From Pseudomonas nitroreducens (GTDB lineage Bacteria > Pseudomonadota > Gammaproteobacteria > Pseudomonadales > Pseudomonadaceae): DNA of 64,000 nt. The stretch lies in assembly GCF_024170165.1 (NCBI RefSeq), contig NZ_JALJXP010000014.1, positions 118,984 through 182,983 on the forward strand, given 5' to 3'. Position numbers and translations under genes: made by a program. Positions 9,351 to 18,643 of this stretch are shown one piece after another. The notes beneath the pieces were generated by a model. That model did no database searches. It saw nothing but the letters and a program-made list of their open reading frames with translations, and was not told the DNA's origin. Each line of letters starts with the position of its first letter. The first letter of the stretch is position 1.

Positions 9351-10187
9351 TCAGTGCACCGCGCTGCTCTGCGAGGCGCTGGGAGAGATGGCGAGGGCGA
9401 GCTGGGTGCGGTTGTGCATGTGCATCAGCCGCAGCACCTGGGAGACATAGAGCTTCACGGTGTTCTCGGTGATCCCCAGATCGTAGGCGATCTGGTAGTT
9501 GGTCAGCCCCTTGCTCACCAGGCGCGCCACCGCCTGCTGGCGCGGCGAGAGCTTGTTGAACAGCGGGTTGTTGACCACCGGCGTCATCTGCTCGGCGTTG
9601 CTCGGCGCTGCGCTGGCCGCAGGCTCGGGCTGTTCCTGCTTGAGCGCGCCGCTGCTGGCCGGCTGGCCGCCACCACCATGGACTTCATACTTGATCTTGT
9701 GGATATCCCGCGAGATCGAGTTGAGCGATTCGGCGAGGTACTCCAGGCGCTGATTCACATGGCTCAGGCTGAGCTGGCTGCGGATGCGCTCGTGCAGGCG
9801 CGCCTCCAGGCGCTCCAGGCCCTTGAGCAGGTCCATCGGCGCCACCGGCTTCTGGTAGTAATCGGCGACGCCGACGCGCATGGCCTCGATCACTTCCTGG
9901 CTGCCTTGCTGGCCGGTGAGGATGATGGTCTCGAAGAACCGCGTCGCGCCGGCCACGTCCTTGAGCGCCTCGACCACGCGGATGCCGTTGTCGCGCCCCA
10001 GGCCCAGGTCGCAGATCACCAGGCCGATCGAGGTGTCATCGCGGAATCTCTGCAGGGCGCTGTCCTTGCTGTCGCTGACCACGCAGCGGTAGCCGCTGTT
10101 CTCCAGCAGCTCGGAAAGCTCCGTAGTGACCTGAGGCTCGTCATCGATGACCAGCACGCTGAAACGGCGATTGGCCGTTTTTTCCAT
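9351..10187 (-). CDS. pprB: response regulator PprB (receiver + LuxR-type HTH)
   Basis: A 278-residue regulator. Its N-terminal receiver domain has acidic pocket VIDDEP and phospho-acceptor Asp60 in VICDLGLG. A linker and a C-terminal NarL/LuxR helix-turn-helix follow (LSPRQQAVARLVSKGLTNYQ, then DLGITENTVKLYVSQVLRL). In P. aeruginosa PprB, activated by the kinase PprA, switches on the flp-tad genes and other surface factors; the neighbours here (tad, fppA, pprA) match. It is convergent with tadG. The 150 bp between it and fppA are AT-rich and likely hold its promoter. Confidence 0.93.
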   Translation of the reverse strand: MEKTANRRFSVLVIDDEPQVTTELSELLENSGYRCVVSDSKDSALQRFRDDTSIGLVICDLGLGRDNGIRVVEALKDVAGATRFFETIILTGQQGSQEVIEAMRVGVADYYQKPVAPMDLLKGLERLEARLHERIRSQLSLSHVNQRLEYLAESLNSISRDIHKIKYEVHGGGGQPASSGALKQEQPEPAASAAPSNAEQMTPVVNNPLFNKLSPRQQAVARLVSKGLTNYQIAYDLGITENTVKLYVSQVLRLMHMHNRTQLALAISPSASQSSAVH

Positions 10188-10337
10188 GACTGCACGCTCC
10201 TTGAAGGAATACTTCCATTATTTTTATCGTCCGGCCGTTCAATTACCCTAGCCGGATCGTCCCATCAGGCGATGGATGGTATTAACCCTTAGCATATAGT
10301 CGTTAAGTTTGGATTCTGCCAATTGTCGGAATCATTT

Positions 10338-10817
10338 TTATTTGAGGAGTAACAGGGTCGTCAGAAGACCGGCGAATAGCGCGAAGATGAAAGGAAATGA
10401 CTTGAACTTTGACGGTTGCAGTTTGGTTAATTGCGATTTGCAATTAGCCGGTAGTTTGTCCGAATCAATCAAAAGTTTGCTGGCGAGCATCAGCGCCACA
10501 CAGAACAGGCAGGCCAGCGCCAGGGTGTACAGCACCGTCAGCGGGTCGCTGGCCAGGCCCAGGGCGATCAGCAGTTTCACATCGGCCGCGCCCAGCTTGC
10601 CCAGCCAGTAGCCCGGCACGCTGAGCAGCGCCGCCAGCAGCGCGGCGATCCCTGCCGCAAGCGGCGCATGGCCGGTCAGCGTGTGGCCGGTGAACAGCAG
10701 GAACAGCAGGGCGGCCAGTGCCCCGCCCAGCGTCAGCCAGTTGCTGACCCGCAGCCGTGCGAGGTCCTGGCCGGCACAGACGGCGAACCAGCCTAGCAGG
10801 CAGAGTTTGAACAGCAT
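10338..10817 (-). CDS. fppA: Flp prepilin peptidase FppA (A24 aspartic peptidase)
   Basis: A 159-residue integral membrane protein with about five hydrophobic segments. It is the short form of the type IV prepilin peptidases, without the N-terminal cytoplasmic domain, and should process the Flp pilin and TadE/F pseudopilins. The two catalytic aspartates are recognisable: the first in AGQDLARLRVSNWL, the second in KLGAADVKLL. The second motif reads GAAD instead of the family's usual GxGD. It is transcribed away from tadF across a 274-bp shared upstream region. Confidence 0.9.
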   Translation of the reverse strand: MLFKLCLLGWFAVCAGQDLARLRVSNWLTLGGALAALLFLLFTGHTLTGHAPLAAGIAALLAALLSVPGYWLGKLGAADVKLLIALGLASDPLTVLYTLALACLFCVALMLASKLLIDSDKLPANCKSQLTKLQPSKFKSFPFIFALFAGLLTTLLLLK

Positions 10818-11091
10818 CGAGAATATCCTTATTCCGCAGCGGCGACGTCGACGCAGGCCAGAGGAGTTTTAAGGTATCTCGCACTCCAGCGCCATATTGC
10901 AATTGAAGCCAGAGCTGGTCGAATTTGGCTCGTAACGTTATTCCGATAAGCCATGAGGGCGAATCGCGGAAGAGCGCCTAGTATTGCTGGAGAGCGGTAT
11001 TTATCCGATGGCGAGTATCTTCAGTAAAGTTCCGTTGTGCCGACAAGTTGAACGATCATTCAAGTTGATAGTTGGTTCGGGAGTATTGCGC
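10818..11091. promoter_or_regulatory. divergent upstream region between fppA and tadF
   Basis: A 274-bp gene-free stretch, less GC-rich than the flanking genes, that must hold the promoters of fppA (leftward) and tadF-pprA (rightward). It contains ATATTGCAATTG-type AT-rich segments and a GGGAG ribosome site (about 11079-11083) for tadF. I see no unambiguous -35/-10 pair or PprB site. Confidence 0.45.
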
Positions 11092-11562
11092 ATGAACGGA
11101 GTCGGCGGACGTGGCACTCAACGAGGCGCGGTGGCTATCGAGTTCGCCGGCGTATTCGTCCTGTTCTTCGCAGTTCTCTACGGACTGCTCGGTTATTGCG
11201 TGCCCCTGCTGATGTTGCAGTCGTTCAACGATGCGGCGGCGGCGGGCGCGCGAGTGGCCGTCTCGGTGAATCCCCAGGCTGCCGGTGGCTACAGCGCCGC
11301 CCTGAAAGCGGCTGTGGACAGCGCGGTGACCCAGCGCCTGAGCTGGATGCCGGCGAGTTGGCGCAACGGCTGCTACAGCGGGCAGTTCATGGACACCCCG
11401 GTGACCGAGACGGTCTCGGGGCGCCAGTACACGCGCGTCAGGGTGTGCGTCAGCTATCCCTACGCCACCTCGCCCATCGTCCCGCTACTGACCCTGCCGG
11501 GAATCGGCACGGTGCCGCGCCTGCCCGACGTGCTCAGCGGCACTGCCAGCGTCCTGCTCTGA
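11092..11562 (+). CDS. tadF: TadF/TadE-like pseudopilin
   Basis: A 156-residue protein with the TadE-family N-terminus: a short basic leader, then QRGAVAIEFAGVFVLFFAVLYG. The Gly-Ala junction followed by Glu at +5 fits cleavage by FppA, and the hydrophobic helix forms the pilin-like stem. I chose the ATG at 11092 (GGGAG about 8 bp upstream). An in-frame ATG at 11008 would add a non-family extension. It starts 274 bp from fppA and is followed after 8 bp by pprA, matching PA4294 in P. aeruginosa. Confidence 0.86.
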   Translation: MNGVGGRGTQRGAVAIEFAGVFVLFFAVLYGLLGYCVPLLMLQSFNDAAAAGARVAVSVNPQAAGGYSAALKAAVDSAVTQRLSWMPASWRNGCYSGQFMDTPVTETVSGRQYTRVRVCVSYPYATSPIVPLLTLPGIGTVPRLPDVLSGTASVLL

Positions 11563-11570
11563 GGCACCGG

Positions 11571-14351
11571 ATGTTCGATTTCTGGCGCTCCAGGCCGCGT
11601 GGCCAGCATGAGATGAACGACAACCCGGCGCCGAGCCGGCCCCTGGCGGCCCGCCGGCGTCCGGCGCTGCCGGTGGAAGAGCTGGCCGAGCCCGTGGTGA
11701 CCGGCCACTGGGACCTGTGGCTGGAACTGGACAGCCGCGACCGCGTCATCGCCCGCGGCGGCAGCCAGGCTCACCGTCTGCTCCCGCCGGTGCCGGGTAA
11801 CGGTGACCTGCCGGGCTTGGGCGACTATCTGGACCGGCGCATACCCGGCGGCATGCAGGTGTCCAGCCTGCGAGGCGGTGAGCGGCTCGACCTGGTCCTG
11901 CGCAGCACCGGCGACCTGCCGCTGGTCTGTCGCTTCCAGGCGCTCCTGCAGGCCAACGAGCACTGCCTGTTGCTGGGCACGGACATCTCTGACCTGAATT
12001 GGCAGTCCGACAGCCAGCAGCACAAGCTGCAATGCCTGAACCTCAGCAAACTGCTGCTGGCGCGTCTGCGCCACAGCTCGCAGCGCCGCCTCGGTGAGGC
12101 TGTCGGCGAGGTGCTGGAGGCATTCTGCAGCAACTTCCACATGCGCAGCATGGCCCTGCTGCTGGAGGCCCCGGACCAGAGCCTGCGGGTCTTTGCCTGC
12201 TACATACAGCCCGGTTTCGACAGCCTGCTGCGGGAAAACCTGACGCTGCCCGGCGATGAGCTGCGGGCCGCCAGCGGTGCCTGCCTGCTGGGGGTCGATG
12301 AGAGCCCCTCGGAGCTGTTGCGCACCTTGTGCTGCGCCCAGCTCTACCTGATCCCGGCCCCCGTGCGCGGTGGGCGTCTGGCCGGGTTGCTGGCCGAGCC
12401 GATGGAGCATGGCGGCAGCTGGCCAGGGCTGGCGCCGAGTGACTGGCAGTACCTGGCGGAGATACTCACCAACCTCGTCCACGAACGTACCGAACTGCAT
12501 AGCCTGCGCGACAGCAGCCGGCGCCTGACCCTGCTGCAGGACATGGTGGGCGGCGGCTGGTGGCGGTTGCACGTCGACGAGGGCCAGTTCGAACTGTCGC
12601 CGGCGGTGGCGGCGAGCCTGGGGTTGCCTGCCGGGCAGTTGCAGTTGGCGTTGGCCGACCTGCTGGGCCAGTTGCACCCGGCCGATGCCGATGAGCTCAG
12701 CCTGCGCCTGCGCAACCTGCAGCCGGGTGGGCGGCTGGTCCAGGACCTGCGCCTGCGCGGCGCGGCTTCCACCCAGACGCGCCGCTGGCTGCGCCTGCAG
12801 GGCCGGCGGCAGGCGCGCGCCGGTGACCAGTTGATGGACGGCGTGCTGCTCGATATCAGCGAAGGCAAGTTGCAGGAGGAGCAGGCGCTGGCCGCCCACG
12901 CCCGGCTGCGTAATCTGATCGACAGCGCACCGGTGGTGATCTACGTGCAGCGCGTGGAGGAGGGACACCTGATCCCTGAGTTCTACAGCGAGAGCGCCGG
13001 CAACCTGCTCGGCCTCGACCTGCAGGGGCAGAATTGGCAGGCGCTGGCTGAACGGGTACACCCCGAGGACCTGGAAACCTTCCTTGACCGTGGCCGCGAG
13101 CTGCTGCGCGAAGGCCGCGTGCGCACCGAGTACCGCTTGTGCGACAGCGCCGGAGAATGGCACTGGCTGTACGACGAGGCCAAGCTGTTGCGTGATATCC
13201 AGGGCATCCCGCAGGAGGCCGTCGGCCTTTGGCTGGACGTCACCGAGCAACACCTGGCCGCATTGCAGATCGCCGAAAGCGAGGAACGCTATCGCGTGCT
13301 GGTCGAGGATTCGCCAGCACTGATCTGCCGCTACGACCCCGATCTGCAACTGACCTTCATCAACCATACCTTTGCCCAGGTACTCGGTGAGCCGGTGGAC
13401 GCGCTGCTCGGCCGGCGACTCGACGAGTGGCTCTCGGAGCAGGATTGCAGCGCCCTGCGCGCACGCCTGGTGGGCGGCGGCCAGAGCACGGCGGACGATT
13501 CCTGGGAGTTGCGCTTCTGCCTTCCCGGCCAGCGCAACCTCTGGCTGATCTGGTCGGACCGGCCGTTGCTGGATGCCGAGGGGCGGCTGGTGGAAATCCA
13601 GGCCGTGGGCCGCGACAACACCGCCGTGCGCCACGCCCAGCAGCAACTGGCCCAGGGCGCGAAGATGGCCAGCCTGGGCGAGATGGTCAGCGGCATGGCG
13701 CATGAAATGAAGCAGCCGCTGCACGTCATGCGCATGTCCCTCTATAACGCCCGGCAGAAACTCGGCGAGCCCGAATACCTGAAGGAAAAGCTCGAGCGTG
13801 CCGACGCGCAGATCGACCGGCTCTCGCGGGTGATCAGCCACATGGGGGTGTTCAGCCGCAAATCGGAGCTGGAAGCCGCGCCGTTCGATCCCTACGACGC
13901 CTGCGAAGGCGCCGTCGCCCTGTTGGGCGAAAGCCTCACGCAGCAGGGCATCACCCTCGAGTGCCGGCCTCCGGCGCAACGGGTGGTGGTGCGCGGCTAT
14001 GCCGACCAGCTGGAGCAGGTGCTGATCAACCTGCTGGCCAATGCCCGTGACGCCCTGTTGGGACGGGGCGACGAAGGGGCGCGCTGGGTCGGCGTGTCGC
14101 AGGAGCCCTGCGCGGACCCCGGCTGGGTGGAACTGCACGTGCGCGATAATGCCGGCGGCATCGACCCGATGGTGATCGAGCGCATCTTCGAGGCCTTCTT
14201 CACCACCAAGCCCATCGGCAAGGGGACGGGGCTGGGCCTGTCGGTGAGCCACGACCTGATCCGCAACATGGGCGGCAGCCTGTCTGTGGACAACTTCAAG
14301 GGGGGCGCGCGCTTCGTCATCCGCCTGCCGCGGCAGGTCGTGACCCTCTGA
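11571..14351 (+). CDS. pprA: sensor histidine kinase PprA
   Basis: A 926-residue kinase with no obvious membrane segment. The N-terminal ~300 residues look GAF-like, followed by three PAS-type segments (about residues 310-420, 430-560 and 570-690). Next come a HisKA domain with His711 in GMAHEMKQPLHVMRMSL and a HATPase domain (NLLANARDAL, DNAGGID, GKGTGLGLSVSHDLI). It is the presumed partner of PprB. I chose the ATG at 11571, 8 bp after tadF; the longer open frame runs inside tadF. A strong bidirectional terminator follows. Confidence 0.92.
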   Translation: MFDFWRSRPRGQHEMNDNPAPSRPLAARRRPALPVEELAEPVVTGHWDLWLELDSRDRVIARGGSQAHRLLPPVPGNGDLPGLGDYLDRRIPGGMQVSSLRGGERLDLVLRSTGDLPLVCRFQALLQANEHCLLLGTDISDLNWQSDSQQHKLQCLNLSKLLLARLRHSSQRRLGEAVGEVLEAFCSNFHMRSMALLLEAPDQSLRVFACYIQPGFDSLLRENLTLPGDELRAASGACLLGVDESPSELLRTLCCAQLYLIPAPVRGGRLAGLLAEPMEHGGSWPGLAPSDWQYLAEILTNLVHERTELHSLRDSSRRLTLLQDMVGGGWWRLHVDEGQFELSPAVAASLGLPAGQLQLALADLLGQLHPADADELSLRLRNLQPGGRLVQDLRLRGAASTQTRRWLRLQGRRQARAGDQLMDGVLLDISEGKLQEEQALAAHARLRNLIDSAPVVIYVQRVEEGHLIPEFYSESAGNLLGLDLQGQNWQALAERVHPEDLETFLDRGRELLREGRVRTEYRLCDSAGEWHWLYDEAKLLRDIQGIPQEAVGLWLDVTEQHLAALQIAESEERYRVLVEDSPALICRYDPDLQLTFINHTFAQVLGEPVDALLGRRLDEWLSEQDCSALRARLVGGGQSTADDSWELRFCLPGQRNLWLIWSDRPLLDAEGRLVEIQAVGRDNTAVRHAQQQLAQGAKMASLGEMVSGMAHEMKQPLHVMRMSLYNARQKLGEPEYLKEKLERADAQIDRLSRVISHMGVFSRKSELEAAPFDPYDACEGAVALLGESLTQQGITLECRPPAQRVVVRGYADQLEQVLINLLANARDALLGRGDEGARWVGVSQEPCADPGWVELHVRDNAGGIDPMVIERIFEAFFTTKPIGKGTGLGLSVSHDLIRNMGGSLSVDNFKGGARFVIRLPRQVVTL

Positions 14352-14375
14352 GCGCCCCGATAGCCTGGCCCGGAA

Positions 14376-14409
14376 ATGAAAAACGCCTGCAGATGCAGGC
14401 GTTTTTCAT
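14376..14409. terminator. bidirectional terminator between pprA and pitA
   Basis: A perfect 15-bp inverted repeat, ATGAAAAACGCCTGC / GCAGGCGTTTTTCAT, with a 4-base loop. A-rich and T-rich arms on both sides give a U-tract in either direction, serving the convergent pprA and pitA genes. Confidence 0.93.
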
Positions 14410-14425
14410 GGAGCGCGGCGCGGGA

Positions 14426-15898
14426 TCAGCCGATGAAGCGCGAGGACAGCCAGAACAGGCCGGCAGACAGCGCGATCGACACGGGCAGGGTCAGCACCCA
14501 GGCCATGAGGATGTTGCGGATGGTGCTGCCTTGCAGGCCGCTGCGGTTCGCCACCATGGTGCCCGCCACGCCTGACGAAAGGACGTGGGTCGTGGACACC
14601 GGCAGGCTATAGATGTTGGCCATGCCGATGGCCGCGGTCGCGGTGAGCTGCGCGGCGATGCCCTGGGCATAGGTCATGCCCTGCTTGCCGATCTTCTCGC
14701 CGACGGTGAGCACCACGCGCTTCCAGCCAACCATGGTGCCGATACCCAGCGCCAGGGCCACCGCGATGATCACCCAGAAGGGGGCGTATTCGGTGGTGCT
14801 GGTCAGGTCCTTGCGCAGCTTCTCGAGGTCGGCCTTCTCGCGGGATGGCAGCTCGGACAGCTTGCCGACCTTCTTCGCGGTGTCGTCCAGGCACAGCAGG
14901 TAGCGGCGTACCTGGACGCGCTCGTCGTCGTTCAGCTCGGTGTAGCTGGAGACGCCGTGCAGGTCGCCCAGCAGGCCCTTGAGGGTCGCTTCGGTCTGCT
15001 TCGGCTCGCAGCGGTACAGGTCGGGCATGTCCGCTTCGCCGGCCTTGCCCAGTGCGAGCATCTCGCCGAGGGTGTCGGAATGGCGGTTGTAGAACTGCTG
15101 CAGGTGGATGGCGGCGTCGCGGGTGCGCTCGATCTGGTAGGTAGTGCTGTTCAGGTCGAGGACGAACTTGGCCGGGACGATGCCGATCAGTACCAGCATG
15201 ATCAGGCCGATGCCCTTCTGGCCGTCGTTGGAGCCATGCACGAAGCTCACGGTCATGGCCGAGATCACCAGCACCAGGCGGTTCCAGAATGGCGGGTGCT
15301 TCTTCTCGTCGACGTCGCGGCGGGTTTCCGGGGTCTTGTGCATCTTCGACAGCGGGTACAGCCACTTCAGGCCGATCAGCAGGGCGCCGGCGACGATGAA
15401 GCCGGCCAGCGGCGAGAAGATCAGCGACAGGCCGATGTCGATGGCCTTGCCCCAGTTGATCCCGTCGGCCACCGGTACGCCGTTGATCAGCGCATTGGCC
15501 AGGCCTACGCCGAGGATCGAGCCGATCAGGGTGTGCGAGCTGGAGGCCGGGATGCCGAAGTACCAGGTGCCCAGGTTCCAGGTGATGGCCGCGGCGAGCA
15601 GCGAGAACACCATGGCCAGACCGTGGCCGGTGTTCACGTTGATCAGCAGTTCCACCGGCAGCAGGTGGACGATCGCGTAGGCGACGCCGACGCCGCCGAG
15701 CAACACGCCGAGGAAGTTGAAGATGCCGGAGAGGATCACCGCGCGGTACGGGGACATGGCCTTGGTGTAGATGACCGTGGCCACCGCGTTGGCGGTGTCG
15801 TGGAAGCCGTTGATGAACTCGAACGCCAGGACGAATGTGAGTGCCAGCACCAGGCTGATACCCACCCAGAGATCGAGTCCGCTGAAGAGATCGAACAT
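14426..15898 (-). CDS. pitA: low-affinity inorganic phosphate transporter (PiT family)
   Basis: A 490-residue membrane transporter for phosphate, probably as a divalent metal-phosphate complex with proton symport. The two PiT signature repeats are visible: GFHDTANAVATVIYTKAM near the N-terminus and VHGSNDGQKGIGLIML in the second half. They are separated by a large hydrophilic loop rich in charged residues (about 270-390). About ten hydrophobic segments are seen. The start at 15898 (MFDLFSGLDLW) is preferred over an upstream in-frame codon that lacks family sequence. It lies next to pprA as in PAO1 (PA4292). Confidence 0.92.
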   Translation of the reverse strand: MFDLFSGLDLWVGISLVLALTFVLAFEFINGFHDTANAVATVIYTKAMSPYRAVILSGIFNFLGVLLGGVGVAYAIVHLLPVELLINVNTGHGLAMVFSLLAAAITWNLGTWYFGIPASSSHTLIGSILGVGLANALINGVPVADGINWGKAIDIGLSLIFSPLAGFIVAGALLIGLKWLYPLSKMHKTPETRRDVDEKKHPPFWNRLVLVISAMTVSFVHGSNDGQKGIGLIMLVLIGIVPAKFVLDLNSTTYQIERTRDAAIHLQQFYNRHSDTLGEMLALGKAGEADMPDLYRCEPKQTEATLKGLLGDLHGVSSYTELNDDERVQVRRYLLCLDDTAKKVGKLSELPSREKADLEKLRKDLTSTTEYAPFWVIIAVALALGIGTMVGWKRVVLTVGEKIGKQGMTYAQGIAAQLTATAAIGMANIYSLPVSTTHVLSSGVAGTMVANRSGLQGSTIRNILMAWVLTLPVSIALSAGLFWLSSRFIG

Positions 15899-16183
15899 GA
15901 AAATTCTATGACCGGTCGGAGACGGGGCGGCGATTATGCCAGAAGCTTGGAGCACCGTATTTAGCCTGAAACGGTTTCTCCAATTTGCGCGACGCCTCGT
16001 CGCACGGCGCTTTCAGGCAGGGTGGAAAAAGCTTGCAATGCTTCCACGCGGGCCGCCGGCCCATCGGATGAGTGTTTGCAGGTCAACTGGCGGGCTCCCC
16101 CACGGAGCGCTGCTCGCCCATCGCGTCAAGACTTCCCACAACAGATTCGGGCGGGTCTTTCAGCCTGGGGCCGTACCTGCGAT

Positions 16184-16399
16184 TTAAACGGAAGCGGCTT
16201 CCTGATCCTTTTTCAGTCTTTCTTCTTCGATTCTTTCCAGTTCCCGGTCGAAGGCCTTGTCCTGCACGCTGGGTCGCTTGCGCCAGGGTTTCTTGCCGGG
16301 TTCGGGCTGGGCGGCATAAAGGGTCACTTCGCCGCCCTGTTCATCCTTGAAACGTTGCTCCTGGCGCTCCAGTTCCGCGCGCAGTTCGTCTTTGGTCAC
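16184..16399 (-). CDS. small charged conserved protein, function unknown
   Basis: A 71-residue soluble protein, strongly charged and predicted largely helical (MTKDELRAELERQEQRFKDE, and a C-terminal ELERIEEERLKKDQEAAS coiled-coil-like stretch). The middle is a basic Pro-rich segment (PEPGKKPWRKRPSV). A GTG start at 16399 has AGGA six bases upstream. The ATG two codons earlier (16405) sits too close to that site but cannot be ruled out. Similar short proteins occur in other pseudomonads as hypotheticals. It is monocistronic and no function can be assigned. The 285 bp between it and pitA show no clear signals. Confidence 0.7.
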   Translation of the reverse strand: MTKDELRAELERQEQRFKDEQGGEVTLYAAQPEPGKKPWRKRPSVQDKAFDRELERIEEERLKKDQEAASV

Positions 16400-16608
16400 G
16401 ATCATTCCTGATGACAAATAGCTGATGACTTGAAGAGGGTGACTCGCAGCTGATGACGATGGGCCGATCGCTGGCAGTCGACATCCTGCCTGGGCGACGC
16501 CCTGCAAGTGTAGACGCTCAGCTTGCACTGGCGTGCCGGCTGCAAAAACGGCGCGGATTATAACCTTTCGCGGGGGGAGGTCGGGCGGTGATCGCCGACG
16601 GACGGTTT

Positions 16609-16631
16609 CAGCCCACTAGTGGCGTGGGCTG
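16609..16631 (-). terminator. probable terminator hairpin after the sigma-54 activator gene
   Basis: An 8-bp perfect stem CAGCCCAC/GTGGGCTG with a 7-base loop lies 8 bp beyond the stop codon of the leftward gene. There is no T-run on the expected side, so it may be a 3'-end stabiliser rather than a classic terminator. Confidence 0.45.
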
Positions 16632-16638
16632 AATTACC

Positions 16639-17715
<1,077 letters not shown>

Positions 17716-17760
17716 GGCAGGTTCCTGGCGTACCGAATGGGTGGCAGCGCCATACTGCGG

Positions 17761-17820
17761 CATTTTTTATATTTCAAAAAATTATCAATTCGAATTTATA
17801 TATAACCTTTTTCATTTTGG
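17761..17820. promoter_or_regulatory. AT-rich promoter island
   Basis: About 60 bp of strongly AT-rich DNA in otherwise GC-rich surroundings, holding a perfect palindrome AATTCGAATT (17787-17796) and TATATATAA. It lies 46 bp upstream of the leftward SfnR-like gene and is the likely promoter/operator of that gene, possibly also acting on the rightward psiF-like gene. Confidence 0.45.
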
Positions 17821-17938
17821 TGCAGTGGAAACCATCACGGGCTGGGTGGGATGACATGCTGCATCGCGGCCTGGGCCTCGCGAATGCTGGGCTGCAAGCT
17901 ACGCTCAGAGTGGAAATTCCATCCTGGGAGATCACTCC

Positions 17939-18247
17939 ATGACCACCGTTCGGATTCCGCTGCTCGTCCTGGCTCTGCTTTTTTCGGCGCAAGGCTTTGC
18001 CGCCACCGCCGCGCAGACCGCGCAGCAGGAGAAGATGAAAACCTGTAACGCCGACGCCACCACCAAGGCGCTCAAGGGCGATGAGCGCAAGGCGTTCATG
18101 AGCACCTGCCTGAAGGCTGGCGGGGGCGAAACCAAGGCGACGACGGCGCAGCAGGAAAAGATGAAGACCTGCAATGCCGATGCGACCAAGAAGGCGCTCA
18201 AGGGTGATGAACGCAAGGCGTTCATGAGCACCTGTCTGAAGAAGTGA
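17939..18247 (+). CDS. PsiF-family exported protein with two PsiF repeats
   Basis: A 102-residue secreted protein. It has a signal peptide (residues 1-21, ending GFA) and then two copies of a 31-residue PsiF unit (about 29-59 and 71-101). The copies differ at one residue and each has two cysteines (KMKTCNADAT ... FMSTCLK). PsiF is named for phosphate-starvation induction in E. coli; its biochemical role is unknown. The two DNA copies differ at several silent positions, so the duplication is not recent. A strong hairpin terminator follows directly. Confidence 0.85.
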   Translation: MTTVRIPLLVLALLFSAQGFAATAAQTAQQEKMKTCNADATTKALKGDERKAFMSTCLKAGGGETKATTAQQEKMKTCNADATKKALKGDERKAFMSTCLKK

Positions 18248-18279
18248 GGGCGGAGCGCGGCAGGGCCGCGCGGGTCAGG

Positions 18280-18307
18280 AAAAAGGGCAGCCATGGCTGC
18301 CCTTTTT
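18280..18307. terminator. bidirectional Rho-independent terminator
   Basis: A 28-bp perfect palindrome, AAAAAGGGCAGCC-AT-GGCTGCCCTTTTT, 33 bp after the psiF-like gene. A and T runs on the two arms allow termination from both sides, also serving the leftward micro-ORFs. Confidence 0.92.
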
Positions 18308-18334
18308 CATGGAGTCTGTTTCACCGATCCGGCG

Positions 18335-18433
18335 TCACAGGCCCGAGAAAACCAGCCAGGCCGTGGCCAGGGCGTAGAGGACGATCACCGCATCCATGCG
18401 CAGCGCAGGCGGGAGTCGCCGCACCAGGTTCAT
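18335..18433 (-). CDS. putative 32-residue membrane micro-protein
   Basis: A short open frame starting with an ATG that overlaps the stop codon of the upstream micro-ORF (ATGA at 18430-18433). The product begins with a basic segment (MNLVRRLPPALRMD) followed by one hydrophobic helix (AVIVLYALATAWLVFSGL), as expected of a single-span inner-membrane miniprotein. Its only support is this organisation, the ATGA coupling and the terminator just beyond (18280-18307). No function can be given. Confidence 0.5.
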   Translation of the reverse strand: MNLVRRLPPALRMDAVIVLYALATAWLVFSGL

Positions 18434-18564
18434 GTCCTGGCTACCGCGGACCAGAAGCCCTGGGCATTGCGGAAGGGCTGGCGGGCCATCTGTTCGGGAC
18501 GGGTGATGCCGTCGGCACGCAGGGCGTTGACGAGGGCAGAAAAGGACTTCGCGCTGTAACTCAT
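18430..18564 (-). CDS. putative 44-residue micro-protein, coupled to a membrane miniprotein
   Basis: A 44-residue frame with a GGGAG ribosome site 6 bp before its ATG (on the minus strand, just right of 18564). The product starts MSYSAKSFSALVNALRADG and continues TRPEQMARQPFRNAQ; it is helical, soluble and ends exactly where the next micro-ORF starts (ATGA). A ribosome site, ordinary coding-like third-position GC and a terminator downstream argue for a real two-gene unit. It is too short to classify. Confidence 0.5.
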   Translation of the reverse strand: MSYSAKSFSALVNALRADGITRPEQMARQPFRNAQGFWSAVART

Positions 18565-18643
18565 GATCGGGCTCCCGATGCTTTCTCTCCTTGGGGTGGA
18601 GCTATGAAAACACCTGGGCCACTATCGACGGAAATGGATCGTC

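Noticed and set aside
11460..14252. A 930-residue open frame on the minus strand across pprA
   Set aside because: Antisense shadow of the pprA gene caused by high third-position GC; His/Gln/Arg-rich with no domain.
17932..18294. A 120-residue minus-strand frame with repeats, opposite the psiF-like gene
   Set aside because: Its internal repeat merely mirrors the duplicated PsiF units; the plus strand has the signal peptide and family motif.
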